From Halovulum dunhuangense (GTDB lineage: Bacteria; Pseudomonadota; Alphaproteobacteria; Rhodobacterales; Rhodobacteraceae): a stretch of DNA of 64,000 nucleotides. Below the pieces are notes generated by a model, which was given only the letters and a program-made list of their open reading frames with translations, was not told the DNA's origin and searched no databases. Position 1 is the stretch's first letter. Every line of letters starts with the position of its first letter. Shown here one piece after another: positions 1-7,893 of this stretch. A program made the translations under genes and the position numbers. The DNA lies in NCBI RefSeq assembly GCF_013093415.1, contig NZ_JABFBC010000001.1, positions 248,001 to 312,000 of the forward strand, read 5' to 3'.

Positions 1-243
1 GCCATGCTGATCGTGACCGACGGTAGCGACCTGTTCGTGATCACCGGCGCGGGCGACGTGCTGGAACCCGAGCATGACGTGACCGCCATCGGATCCGGCG
101 GCAATTACGCGCTGGCGGCCGCCCGTGCGCTGGAGGACAGCGAACACGACGCCGAGGAAATCGCCCGCCGCGCCCTGCGCATCGCCGCCGAGATCTGCGT
201 CTACACCAACGGCAACATGACCGTGGAAGTCATCGGTGCCTGA
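1..243 (+). CDS. hslV: HslV, ATP-dependent protease proteolytic subunit (C-terminal part)
   Basis: Only the last 80 codons are in the window; the start lies upstream. HslV is the threonine peptidase that forms the double-hexamer core of the cytoplasmic HslVU protease. The visible part matches the family C-terminus: an [15 protein letters not shown] segment, then an [18 protein letters not shown] helix region and the short tail ending VEVIGA. The N-terminal catalytic threonine is outside the window. The next gene starts inside the last codons, and hslU follows, so this is an hslV-GNAT-hslU operon. Identification is firm because of both sequence and neighbours. Confidence 0.95.
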   Translation, partial: AMLIVTDGSDLFVITGAGDVLEPEHDVTAIGSGGNYALAAARALEDSEHDAEEIARRALRIAAEICVYTNGNMTVEVIGA

Positions 244-760
244 CATCCGTTTCCGGCCGGTCACGGCCACGGACCTGCCGCTGCTTGCGGAGTGGATGGC
301 CGCGCCGCACTGGCGCGAATGGTGGGGCGAGCCCGAAACGGAACTGGGCTACATCCGTGACATGATCGAGGGGCGCGATACCACCCGGCCCTTCCTGTTC
401 GATATCGACGGCGTGCCCACGGGCTATATCCAGGTGTGGCGACCCGCGGACAACCGCATAGAGCCGTGGCTGTCGGACGCGCCCTGGATCGCCTGGCTGC
501 CCGACGACGCCGTCGGCGTGGACCTGTCCATCGGCCCCGCGGAAAGCCTTTCCCGCGGCATAGGCAGCGCAGTGCTGCGCGCCTTCGTCGCCCGACTGCG
601 CGCGGAAGGGCACCGTTTCATCGTGATCGACCCCGACCCGACCAACACCCGCGCCCTGCGCGCCTACGAGAAGGCAGGGTTTCGCCCGATCCCCGAATAC
701 CTGGGACGCACGGGCGACTGCCTTCTGATGCAGCATCACCCGGAGGACATGACCCCATGA
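236..760 (+). CDS. GNAT acetyltransferase, AAC(6')-like
   Basis: A 174-residue GNAT-fold N-acetyltransferase. The acetyl-CoA pyrophosphate loop RGIGSA is at residues 107-112, and the late motif [18 protein letters not shown] at 132-149 is the form seen in aminoglycoside 6'-acetyltransferases and relatives. The N-terminal half (H-x-x-EWWGEP, then GYIQV) also fits that branch. The likely start is GTG at 236, overlapping the hslV stop by 8 bases; the stop overlaps the hslU ATG (ATGA). It is therefore translationally embedded between the two HslVU subunits. The substrate cannot be told from sequence: antibiotic, peptide N-terminus and small amine are all possible. Confidence 0.85.
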   Translation: MPDIRFRPVTATDLPLLAEWMAAPHWREWWGEPETELGYIRDMIEGRDTTRPFLFDIDGVPTGYIQVWRPADNRIEPWLSDAPWIAWLPDDAVGVDLSIGPAESLSRGIGSAVLRAFVARLRAEGHRFIVIDPDPTNTRALRAYEKAGFRPIPEYLGRTGDCLLMQHHPEDMTP

Positions 761-2067
761 CCGACCTGACCCCCCGCGAGATCGTATCCGAGCTGGACCG
801 TTTCATCATCGGCCAGGCCGAAGCCAAGCGCGCCGTGGCCGTGGCGCTGCGCAACCGCTGGCGGCGGCGGCAACTGGGCCCGGAACTGCGCGACGAGGTG
901 TACCCGAAGAACATCCTGATGATCGGCCCCACCGGCGTCGGCAAGACCGAGATCAGCCGGCGGCTGGCGAAGCTTGCGCGCGCACCCTTTCTCAAGGTCG
1001 AGGCGACCAAGTTCACGGAAGTCGGCTATGTCGGCCGCGACGTGGAACAGATCGTCCGCGACCTGGCTGACAGCGCGGTCGCCATGGTGCGCGAGCACAT
1101 GCGCGAAGAGATGAAGACCCGCGCCCACGCCGCCGCCGAGGAACGCGTGATCGAGGCGCTGGCCGGCAAGGATGCGCGCGAGCAGACCCGCGACATGTTC
1201 CGCAAGAAGCTGCGCGAGGGGCTGCTGGACGACAAGGAGATCGAGGTAGAGCTGGCCGAGACAGGCGGCAATCCCTTCCCGATGATGGAAATCCCGGGCC
1301 AGCCCGGCGGCGGCATGGGGATGATGAACCTGTCCGAGATCTTCGGGAAAGCGTTCGGCGGGCGCACCACGCGGCGGCGGATGCGCGTTGCCGACAGCTA
1401 CGAAGTGCTGATCGCCGAGGAAGCCGACAAGCTGGTGGACCAGGAGGCAGTGACCAAGGAGGCGCTTCGCGCGGTCGAGGAGGACGGGATCGTGTTCCTC
1501 GACGAGATCGACAAGGTATGTGCCCGCTCGGACGCGCGCGGCGCCGATGTCAGCCGCGAGGGGGTGCAGCGCGACCTGCTGCCGCTGATCGAGGGCACGA
1601 CCGTGTCCACCAAGTACGGCCCGGTCAAGACCGACCATATCCTCTTCATCGCTTCGGGTGCCTTCCACATCGCCAAGCCGTCCGACCTGCTGCCGGAACT
1701 CCAGGGCCGGCTGCCGATCCGGGTGGAGCTTCGGGCGCTGACGGAAGAGGATTTCGTCCGCATCCTGACAGAGACGGACAACGCCCTGACCCGCCAGTAC
1801 ACCGCGCTGATGGCCACCGAGGAGGTGGCGGTCGAGTTCACCGAAGATGGCATCGCCGCGCTTGCCCGGATCGCCGCCGAGGTCAATACCAGCGTCGAGA
1901 ATATCGGCGCGCGGCGGCTTTATACCGTGCTCGAACGCGTCTTCGAAGAGCTCAGCTTCACCGCGCCCGACCGCTCTGGCGACACGGTCGTGGTGGATGG
2001 TCCCTTCGTGGACCGGCATCTGGGCGCGCTGGCGAAATCCGTCGATCTGAGTCGGTACGTGCTGTAG
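757..2067 (+). CDS. hslU: HslU, ATPase subunit of the HslVU protease
   Basis: 436 residues, the normal length for HslU, an AAA+ unfoldase that feeds substrates to HslV. Walker A GPTGVGKT is at residues 57-64, Walker B and the following DEID near 245-252, and the protein ends in LSRYVL, the HslU C-terminal tail that docks into HslV and activates it. The inserted I-domain (about 110-240) has the usual charged segment and a Gly/Met-rich stretch. The chosen start is ATG 757, sharing ATGA with the upstream GNAT gene. A longer in-frame reading from 436 only extends into the GNAT gene in another frame and is not real. Confidence 0.97.
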   Translation: MTDLTPREIVSELDRFIIGQAEAKRAVAVALRNRWRRRQLGPELRDEVYPKNILMIGPTGVGKTEISRRLAKLARAPFLKVEATKFTEVGYVGRDVEQIVRDLADSAVAMVREHMREEMKTRAHAAAEERVIEALAGKDAREQTRDMFRKKLREGLLDDKEIEVELAETGGNPFPMMEIPGQPGGGMGMMNLSEIFGKAFGGRTTRRRMRVADSYEVLIAEEADKLVDQEAVTKEALRAVEEDGIVFLDEIDKVCARSDARGADVSREGVQRDLLPLIEGTTVSTKYGPVKTDHILFIASGAFHIAKPSDLLPELQGRLPIRVELRALTEEDFVRILTETDNALTRQYTALMATEEVAVEFTEDGIAALARIAAEVNTSVENIGARRLYTVLERVFEELSFTAPDRSGDTVVVDGPFVDRHLGALAKSVDLSRYVL

Positions 2068-2121
2068 GGTTCAGCCACAGCCCTTCGCGGTCGCGATGGG
2101 ACATTATCCTGCCATGATGCT

Positions 2122-2136
2122 TTCACGTTTCGTGAA
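2122..2136. promoter_or_regulatory. Inverted repeat TTCACG-TTT-CGTGAA
   Basis: A perfect 6-bp dyad with a 3-base spacer lies in the short gap between hslU and the DUF2125 gene, about 45 bases before its start. It could be an operator. It resembles a degenerate parS in its GTTTC/CGTGAA content but lacks the CACGTG core. No poly-T follows, so it is unlikely to be a terminator. Confidence 0.3.
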
Positions 2137-2181
2137 TAGGCTCGTGCCGGTGATTATGGTGTATCTTTGAAAGCAAGAACG

Positions 2182-3651
2182 ATGACGAAACTCCTTGGAA
2201 CTACCGCCCTGTGTCTCGCCTTGCCGGGCCTTGTCCTCGCCCAGAGCGCGGCCGAGATCCAGAGCGCCGTCGAAGCCGGTATCGAAAGGCTGAACGCCGA
2301 GGGCGCGAATATCAGCGTCGGCGGGACCACGGTCGAGGGAGAAGCCGTTCTCCTTTCCGATGTGGTGATGTCGCCTGATGACGGCAGCCTTGTCCTGAGC
2401 GCGGATTTCCTTCGCTTTGCCCCGTCGTCGGACCAGCCCGGCCATGTGGTGGTGACGGTGCCGCCCACGGTGGAGATCACGGCTACGCCGAACGACGGCA
2501 CCCCGCCGATGGATATGACCTTTGCCTCCGAAGGGCTGGCGCTGACGACCAACACCCTGCTCGGCCCCGTGGAGGAGGCAAGCGCCCGGCTCGAGGCGGA
2601 CAGCATCACCCTGACCGGTGGCGATCCGTCCCATCCGGTGCTGAAGGCGATGAACTTCGCGCCCACCGGCATATCGGGCAGCCTGACATTCAACGAGACC
2701 AGCCGCGATGCGACCGGCGCGCTGTCGATAGAGACGATGGACCTGTCCTACCTGATCGGCAATCCCGAGTATGGCTCGACGGTCGAGACTTCCGTCCAGA
2801 GCGCGGCGCAGTCCATCGCCTTTGCCGGGACGGCACTTCCCGGGTCCGAGGCCGATTTCCAGACGTTCCTGCAGAATGGCGGGGCGATGTCGCTGATCGT
2901 CGAGGGTGGGGCATCGACCACGCGCTTCGCATCGAACGATCCGGAAATGCCGGTCACGATCGAGGGGTCGGGCGATGGCGGCGTGCTGGAGATGTCGCTC
3001 GTTGACGGGGCCTTCAGCTACCTGGCGAATTTCGAGAACGTGGTCTACGCGGTGACGCCCGACCCGATGATGGGGCTTCCGCCGGTCGATCTGAGCATGG
3101 CGGGTGGCGAGACGTCGCTTTCCATGCCGCTCGCGCCGTCCGAAGAGGCGCAGGAAGCCGCCATAGGCCTGTCGCTGCGCGAGCTTGAAATCGGCGAGAG
3201 CCTGTGGGCCATGATCGACCCCGGAACGACCATCCCACGGGATCCCGCGACGCTGGAACTGGCGCTCAGCGCCGCCGTGCGGCTGACCGAGCCACTTTCC
3301 TCCGCCGCCGAGGGCGGGAACCCGATGGAACTTGGCGAGATCGTGAACGCCAGCATCGACAGGCTGTTCCTGTCGCTGGGCGGCGCCACGCTCGAGGCGG
3401 GCGGGGCTGTCGTCATGGACAACACCGGGCCAGCCCCGGTTCCGAACGGCAGCATCGACGTGGCCGTTTCGGGGGCGCAGGGGCTGGCGGAAAGCCTGTC
3501 GGCGCTGGGTCTGGTCGATCCGATGCAGGTCGGGATGATGATGGGCATGCTGATGGCCATGGGCCAGCCGGGGGCAGAGCCGGACACCTACACCTCGACC
3601 ATCGAATTCCGCGATGGCGGGGTCTTTGCTAACGGCCAGCCGCTTCAGTAA
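2182..3651 (+). CDS. DUF2125 family secreted protein
   Basis: About 489 residues. Starts at ATG 2182 (MTKLLGTTALCLALPG), because a classic signal peptide ending LVLAQ/S follows directly; an upstream TTG at 2167 is also in frame. The mature protein is acidic and beta-rich, with repeated short hydrophobic/GG turns, and ends GGVFANGQPLQ. This matches the alphaproteobacterial DUF2125 family, whose function is unknown. It should be periplasmic or outer-membrane associated. It has no cysteine pairs and no obvious catalytic motif. It stands alone, followed by a strong terminator-like hairpin at 3674. Confidence 0.8.
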   Translation: MTKLLGTTALCLALPGLVLAQSAAEIQSAVEAGIERLNAEGANISVGGTTVEGEAVLLSDVVMSPDDGSLVLSADFLRFAPSSDQPGHVVVTVPPTVEITATPNDGTPPMDMTFASEGLALTTNTLLGPVEEASARLEADSITLTGGDPSHPVLKAMNFAPTGISGSLTFNETSRDATGALSIETMDLSYLIGNPEYGSTVETSVQSAAQSIAFAGTALPGSEADFQTFLQNGGAMSLIVEGGASTTRFASNDPEMPVTIEGSGDGGVLEMSLVDGAFSYLANFENVVYAVTPDPMMGLPPVDLSMAGGETSLSMPLAPSEEAQEAAIGLSLRELEIGESLWAMIDPGTTIPRDPATLELALSAAVRLTEPLSSAAEGGNPMELGEIVNASIDRLFLSLGGATLEAGGAVVMDNTGPAPVPNGSIDVAVSGAQGLAESLSALGLVDPMQVGMMMGMLMAMGQPGAEPDTYTSTIEFRDGGVFANGQPLQ

Positions 3652-3673
3652 CGGTTGCGCGAGACGTGGCATC

Positions 3674-3713
3674 AAAGGCCGGGGGCACTGCTTCCGGCCT
3701 TTCGTGTTTCTTT
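3674..3713 (+). terminator. Rho-independent terminator after the DUF2125 gene
   Basis: A perfect 9-bp stem AAAGGCCGG/CCGGCCTTT (3674-3682 and 3694-3702) with an 11-base loop is followed by a T-rich run (cgtgtttcttt). It sits 22 bases after the stop codon. Confidence 0.75.
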
Positions 3714-3786
3714 ACACCGCGTGCAATTGGCTCATTATCGATCCGATGACCGCGAGCCAACCGCGGCCTTCGGGAGGAGAAAGATC

Positions 3787-4080
3787 ATGTGCCATGTCTT
3801 CGCCGGACAGGCCCCACACCGATATGCGACCACGACACGACGTCTGCGGCTCAACGGCCAGAGCACGAGCATACGGCTGGAGAACTCGTTCTGGACGATC
3901 CTTGACCAGATTGCCGCCAGCGAGGGAACATCGACCCCCGCCTTCGTGTCGAAGCTGCATGCCGAGGTGCTGGAGCTTCGGGGGGAACCCACGAATTTCA
4001 CATCGCTGCTGCGCTGCGCCTGCCTTGTCTTCCTGGAGCGTCAGATTCCCGAGGCAGAGAAGCTGATCGCCGCCGAATGA
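3787..4080 (+). CDS. Ribbon-helix-helix domain protein
   Basis: 97 residues. Start ATG 3787 is chosen because a good ribosome-binding site (GGGAGGAG) lies just before it; the reading frame is open further upstream without support. The segment STSIRLENSFWTILDQIAASEGTS followed by an amphipathic helix (PAFVSKLHAEVLE) is the RHH_4-type ribbon-helix-helix fold, a short beta strand with two helices that normally dimerises and binds DNA. It has no linked toxin, so it is not an obvious antitoxin. Its target is unknown; a stand-alone regulator is the best guess. Confidence 0.7.
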   Translation: MCHVFAGQAPHRYATTTRRLRLNGQSTSIRLENSFWTILDQIAASEGTSTPAFVSKLHAEVLELRGEPTNFTSLLRCACLVFLERQIPEAEKLIAAE

Positions 4081-4087
4081 ATCCACC

Positions 4088-4111
4088 CGGGTAGTAATCC
4101 CATACTACCCG
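4088..4111. promoter_or_regulatory. 9-bp inverted repeat between the RHH and glyoxalase genes
   Basis: CGGGTAGTA and TACTACCCG form a perfect dyad around a 6-base spacer, starting 8 bases after the RHH gene stop. It could be a weak terminator (no T tract follows) or an operator, possibly for the adjacent RHH protein, since such proteins often control their own surroundings. Confidence 0.4.
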
Positions 4112-4173
4112 CCTCTGTTCCGCACGGGTCTAATTGGTCAACTGATCAGACCGCAGCGGTAACGGAGGACAAG

Positions 4174-4569
4174 GTGGCAAAAACCATTCACAGCATGATC
4201 CGCGTGCTCGACGAGGCACGCTCTCTCGCATTCTACAGGCAGGCATTCGGGTTGGAGATCGCCGACAGGCTCGATTTCCCCGAGTTCACGCTTGTTTACC
4301 TGACCACCCCCGAAAGCCCGTTCGAGCTTGAGCTGACGATCAACAAGGGCCGCACCGAGCCCTATGATCTGGGCGACGGCTATGGGCACCTTGCCGTTTC
4401 CGTCGATGACCTGGACGCCGAACATGCCCGGCTGACCGAGGCTGGGCTTTCACCGCGCAAGATAGTCGAATTCGCCCCCGAGGGCGAACTGGTCGGGCGC
4501 TTCTTCTTCATCGCCGATCCCGACGGCTACCAGATCGAAGTCCTGCAGCGGGCGGGACGGTTCAAGTAA
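4174..4569 (+). CDS. gloA: Lactoylglutathione lyase (glyoxalase I)
   Basis: 131 residues of the VOC superfamily. It converts the hemithioacetal of methylglyoxal and glutathione to S-lactoylglutathione in the cytoplasm. The four metal ligands expected from bacterial glyoxalase I are all present: His6, Glu53 (in LELT), His72 (GYGHLAVSVDD) and Glu122 (DPDGYQIEV). Start is GTG 4174 with GGAGG ten bases upstream. The short loops are typical of the Ni/Co-type bacterial enzyme. It precedes the Tat/GMC oxidoreductase pair but has its own ribosome-binding site, so co-transcription is possible rather than shown. Confidence 0.85.
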   Translation: MAKTIHSMIRVLDEARSLAFYRQAFGLEIADRLDFPEFTLVYLTTPESPFELELTINKGRTEPYDLGDGYGHLAVSVDDLDAEHARLTEAGLSPRKIVEFAPEGELVGRFFFIADPDGYQIEVLQRAGRFK

Positions 4570-4622
4570 CCGCGCGCCCCTGCCAACAAACAAGAAACAA
4601 GATCAACATGGAGGAAATCCCG

Positions 4623-5147
4623 ATGAACCAAGCAGAAGCCAGGCAGGGGCTTACCCGCCGCCAGCTTCTGTCGCGCAGCGTCGCGGCAGGAGCTACCTTC
4701 GTCGTCGGATCCGGCTGGGTTGCCGGGTCCAGCGGCGCATGGGCCATGGAAGTCACCGCGCTCAAGCCCGAGACGATGGCGACCCTGATCCAGATGGCGC
4801 GCGACATCTATCCGCACGACCATGTCGCGGACGAGTACTATGCCGTGGCCGTGAAGGGCTATGACACCGCCGACGCAGCACCGGGCGTCGAGGCGGGCAT
4901 CGCCGCGCTGGACGCCGCCGCCCAGGGCAAGGGCTTTGCCAGCTATCTCGATGCCGGCTGGGAACGGGACCGCGTCGACATCCTGCGCGGAATGGAAGCC
5001 AGTCCCTTCTTCCAGCAGATCCGCGGCGGTCTGGTGACAGGGCTCTACAACCAGAAGGCGGTCTGGCCGCTGTTCGGCTACGAGGGCGAAAGCTACTCGC
5101 TGGGCGGCTACATCGACCGCGGCTTCGACGACATCAACTGGCTCTGA
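4623..5147 (+). CDS. Tat-exported small subunit of a GMC dehydrogenase (gluconate 2-dehydrogenase subunit 3-like)
   Basis: 174 residues. Start ATG 4623 is preferred because GGAGGAAA lies 5 bases before it; that site overlaps an upstream ATG at 4608. The N-terminus carries a twin-arginine signal (LTRRQLLSRS) followed by a hydrophobic stretch and cleavage near GAWA/ME. The mature part (MARDIYPHDHVADEYYA and following helices) resembles gluconate 2-dehydrogenase subunit 3. It ends 21 bases before the GMC flavoprotein, which has no signal peptide. The likely role is a partner that carries the flavoprotein across the membrane, so the complex works in the periplasm. Confidence 0.75.
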   Translation: MNQAEARQGLTRRQLLSRSVAAGATFVVGSGWVAGSSGAWAMEVTALKPETMATLIQMARDIYPHDHVADEYYAVAVKGYDTADAAPGVEAGIAALDAAAQGKGFASYLDAGWERDRVDILRGMEASPFFQQIRGGLVTGLYNQKAVWPLFGYEGESYSLGGYIDRGFDDINWL

Positions 5148-5168
5148 GCCATAGGGAGGGAAATAGCT

Positions 5169-6740
5169 ATGGCTGCACCATTTGATCTGAACGACGACAG
5201 CGTCGTCGTCATCATCGGAACCGGCGCCGGCGGCGGTGTGCTGGCGAACGAACTCGCCCAGAAGGGCGTCAGCGTCGTCGCGCTGGAGGCTGGCGGGCGC
5301 TACCTGCCCGAGGACTACGTCAACGACGAGTGGGAAAGCTTCGGCCAGCTGGCCTGGACCGACCCGCGCACGACCTCGGGCGACTGGCGCGTGGCAAAGG
5401 ACTTCTCGGGTCTGCCGGCCTGGATCGTCAAGGCGGTCGGCGGCACCACGACGCACTGGGCCGGCGCGTCGATCCGCTTCCAGGAACATGAGTGGAAGGC
5501 CAGGACCAACTATGGCGACGTGCAGGGCGCAAGCCTTCTGGACTGGCCGATCGACGCCGCCGAGATGGACCCGTGGTACGACCTGGCCGAGAAGAAGCTG
5601 GGTGTGACCCGCACCAACGGCCATGCCGGTCTGCCGGGCAACAACAACTACAAGGTGTTCGAGAAGGGCGCCCTGGCGCTGGGCTACAAGGAAGTTCACA
5701 CCGGCCGGATGGCGATCAACTCCGACTGGAACGACGACCGCTCTCCGTGCCAGCAGACCGGGTTCTGCTTTCAGGGCTGCAAATGGGGCGCCAAGTGGTC
5801 GGCCGCCTACACCGACATCCCCAGGGGCGAGGCGACCGGAAACCTGGAAGTGCGCGAGCGCGCCCATGTGGCCCGGATCCTGCACGACGACGCGGGCAGG
5901 GTGACGGGCGTCGAGTATTTCGACCGCGACGGCAATCTCCAGTTCCAGCGCGCACGCATCGTCTGCGTGGCCGGCAACTCCTTCGAAAGCCCGCGCCTGC
6001 TGCTGAATTCGGCGTCGTCGATGTTCCCCGACGGGCTGGCGAATTCCTCTGGCCAGGTCGGTCGCAACTACATGCGGCACCTGACCGGGTCGGTCTACGG
6101 CGTCTTCGACAAGCCGGTGCGCATGTGGCGCGGCACGACGATGGCCGGGATCGTGCAGGACGAGTCGCGCCACGATCCGTCGCGCGGCTTCGTCGGCGGA
6201 TACGAGCTGGAGACGCTGGCGCTTGGCCTGCCCTTCATGGCCGCCTTCCTCGATCCGGGATCGTGGGGCCGCGAGTTCACCACCGCGCTCGACAGCTACG
6301 AGCGGATGGCCGGCATGTGGATCGTGGGCGAGGACATGCCGCAGGAGACGAACCGCGTCACCCTGAACCACGGCGTCAAGGACCAGTTCGGCCTGCCGGT
6401 GGCGAACGTGCATTACGACGATCACCCCAACGACGTCGCGATGCGAAAGCATGCCTACGCGCGGGGTCAGGCGATCTATGACGCGGTGGGTGCGACCCGC
6501 ACGATGCCGACCCCGCCCTACCCGTCGACGCACAACCTGGGCACCAACCGGATGTCCGAGAACCCGCGCGACGGCGTCGTGAACCGCTGGGGCCAGACCC
6601 ATGACATCGCGAACCTGTTCGTCTCGGACGGCTCGCAGTTCACGACCGGTGCAGCAGAGAACCCGACGCTGACAATCGTGGCGCTGGCGATCCGCCAGGC
6701 GGATCACATCGCCCGCGAGATGTCGGCCGGGAACCTCTGA
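5169..6740 (+). CDS. GMC-family FAD-dependent oxidoreductase (large subunit)
   Basis: 523 residues. The FAD-binding Rossmann motif GTGAGGG is at about residues 17-23, within VVVIIGTGAGGGVLANELA, and the adenine-binding acidic residue is in VVALEAGG. The C-terminal catalytic region has THNLGTNRM and FTTGAAENPTLTIVALA, the His/Asn region of GMC alcohol and aldose dehydrogenases. A cysteine cluster CQQTGFCFQGC sits mid-protein. It is paired with a Tat-targeted small subunit, like membrane gluconate/sorbitol-type dehydrogenases, but no cytochrome c subunit follows. The substrate (sugar, sugar acid or alcohol) is not predictable. Confidence 0.85.
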   Translation: MAAPFDLNDDSVVVIIGTGAGGGVLANELAQKGVSVVALEAGGRYLPEDYVNDEWESFGQLAWTDPRTTSGDWRVAKDFSGLPAWIVKAVGGTTTHWAGASIRFQEHEWKARTNYGDVQGASLLDWPIDAAEMDPWYDLAEKKLGVTRTNGHAGLPGNNNYKVFEKGALALGYKEVHTGRMAINSDWNDDRSPCQQTGFCFQGCKWGAKWSAAYTDIPRGEATGNLEVRERAHVARILHDDAGRVTGVEYFDRDGNLQFQRARIVCVAGNSFESPRLLLNSASSMFPDGLANSSGQVGRNYMRHLTGSVYGVFDKPVRMWRGTTMAGIVQDESRHDPSRGFVGGYELETLALGLPFMAAFLDPGSWGREFTTALDSYERMAGMWIVGEDMPQETNRVTLNHGVKDQFGLPVANVHYDDHPNDVAMRKHAYARGQAIYDAVGATRTMPTPPYPSTHNLGTNRMSENPRDGVVNRWGQTHDIANLFVSDGSQFTTGAAENPTLTIVALAIRQADHIAREMSAGNL

Positions 6741-6769
6741 TCTGTTCCTCCCCCAACCGGTCGGAACAG

Positions 6770-6801
6770 GGACGGCGCCTTCGGGCGCCGTCCTTCCATT
6801 T
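6770..6801 (+). terminator. Rho-independent terminator after the GMC oxidoreductase
   Basis: A perfect 10-bp stem GGACGGCGCC/GGCGCCGTCC closed by a TTCG tetraloop (6770-6793) is followed by ttccattt. It is 29 bases past the stop codon. Confidence 0.8.
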
Positions 6802-6960
6802 CGGGGGTGCGCGGAAACCACCCGGGCCGGCCAGGTCCGATCGACCCGATGATGCGCGCAGACTGGTTTCCCGAACGGTCAACCGATAGTCTTTCGCAGG
6901 ACCGGGGTTTCGAGAGCGACCGGCCCCGGCCCCATCGAGACACCCACGGATGACCCGCCC

Positions 6961-7893
6961 ATGAACCTGCGCGCGCTGCAACTCTTCCGCGAGATCGTGC
7001 ACTCGGGCGCGCTGAACGAGGCGGCGCGGCGGATGAACACCTCGACCTCGGCCGCCAGTCGCCTGATCGTCAACCTCGAGGAGGAGCTGGGCCTGCGGCT
7101 CTTTTCGCGCACGCATCGGCGGCTGGAACTGACGGATGACGGCGAGCTGTTCTTCCGCGCCATCATGCACACACTGGACGGGCTGGACGAGATCCCCGTG
7201 CTTGCCGCCGATATCGGCAGGCGCACGCGGGAATGGCTGTCGATCGTCACGGCAGCGCCGCTGGCCAACGGGCTGGTGAGCCCTGCGCTTGCCCGGCTTG
7301 CGGACGAGGGATGCGAGTTCCAGTGCAGCGTGAGCGTGGAGACCCGCTTCGACATAGAAAGCAAGGTCGCGGCGCGCAGCTACAATCTGGGCCTTATCTC
7401 CCTGCCGGTGGAGAATGCGAGCATTGCGCTCGACACGGTGCCGATCCTGAAGGCGCGCACCGGCGTGATGCTGCCGCGCGGCCATCGCCTTGCCGGGAAG
7501 GACAGCATTTCGCTGGCCGATCTTGCCAGCGAGCCGCTGATCGGCCTGCGTCCCGGCCAGCGCTGGCGCGACCGGGCAGACGACCTGCTGGGCGATGCAG
7601 GTCTGCGCCCGAAATACTGGATCGAGACGAACGCAACCCCCATCGTGCTGAGCATGGTGCGCAACGGGCTGGGGATGTCGGTGATCGACCGGGTCTGCGC
7701 CGGCATCCTGCCAGAGAACGACCCGGCCGTGTTCCGCCCGCTGGAGGAGGCGCACTGGATCACATATGTCAGCCTGCACCCCAAGGGGATGCGGCTACAG
7801 CTGTCCGAGCGGTTTCTCGACGCGCTCGCCGCCTCGGTCGAGGATCGCTGCGCCGCCGATCCCGCGCTCGCCCGCGACCTCGTGCTACTCTGA
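6961..7893 (+). CDS. LysR-family transcriptional regulator
   Basis: 310 residues. The N-terminal winged helix-turn-helix (MNLRALQLFREIVHSGALNEAARRM...TSAASRLIVNLEEELG) is followed by the usual linker and a periplasmic-binding-like effector domain (about 90-300). It is transcribed convergently to the ABC/lyase operon, and its stop overlaps the lyase stop by 9 bp. It may control that operon, but LysR regulators usually sit divergent to their targets. The effector is unknown. The ribosome-binding site is weak. Confidence 0.88.
   Translation: MNLRALQLFREIVHSGALNEAARRMNTSTSAASRLIVNLEEELGLRLFSRTHRRLELTDDGELFFRAIMHTLDGLDEIPVLAADIGRRTREWLSIVTAAPLANGLVSPALARLADEGCEFQCSVSVETRFDIESKVAARSYNLGLISLPVENASIALDTVPILKARTGVMLPRGHRLAGKDSISLADLASEPLIGLRPGQRWRDRADDLLGDAGLRPKYWIETNATPIVLSMVRNGLGMSVIDRVCAGILPENDPAVFRPLEEAHWITYVSLHPKGMRLQLSERFLDALAASVEDRCAADPALARDLVLL

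Noticed and set aside
436-756. N-terminal extension of hslU reading through the GNAT gene
   Set aside because: HslU has its normal start at 757 with the conserved [10 protein letters not shown]; the upstream part is Arg-rich out-of-frame translation of the acetyltransferase.
2122-2136. Dyad TTCACG-TTT-CGTGAA as a second parS
   Set aside because: It lacks the CACGTG centre and the full 16-bp symmetry; the spacing is wrong for ParB.
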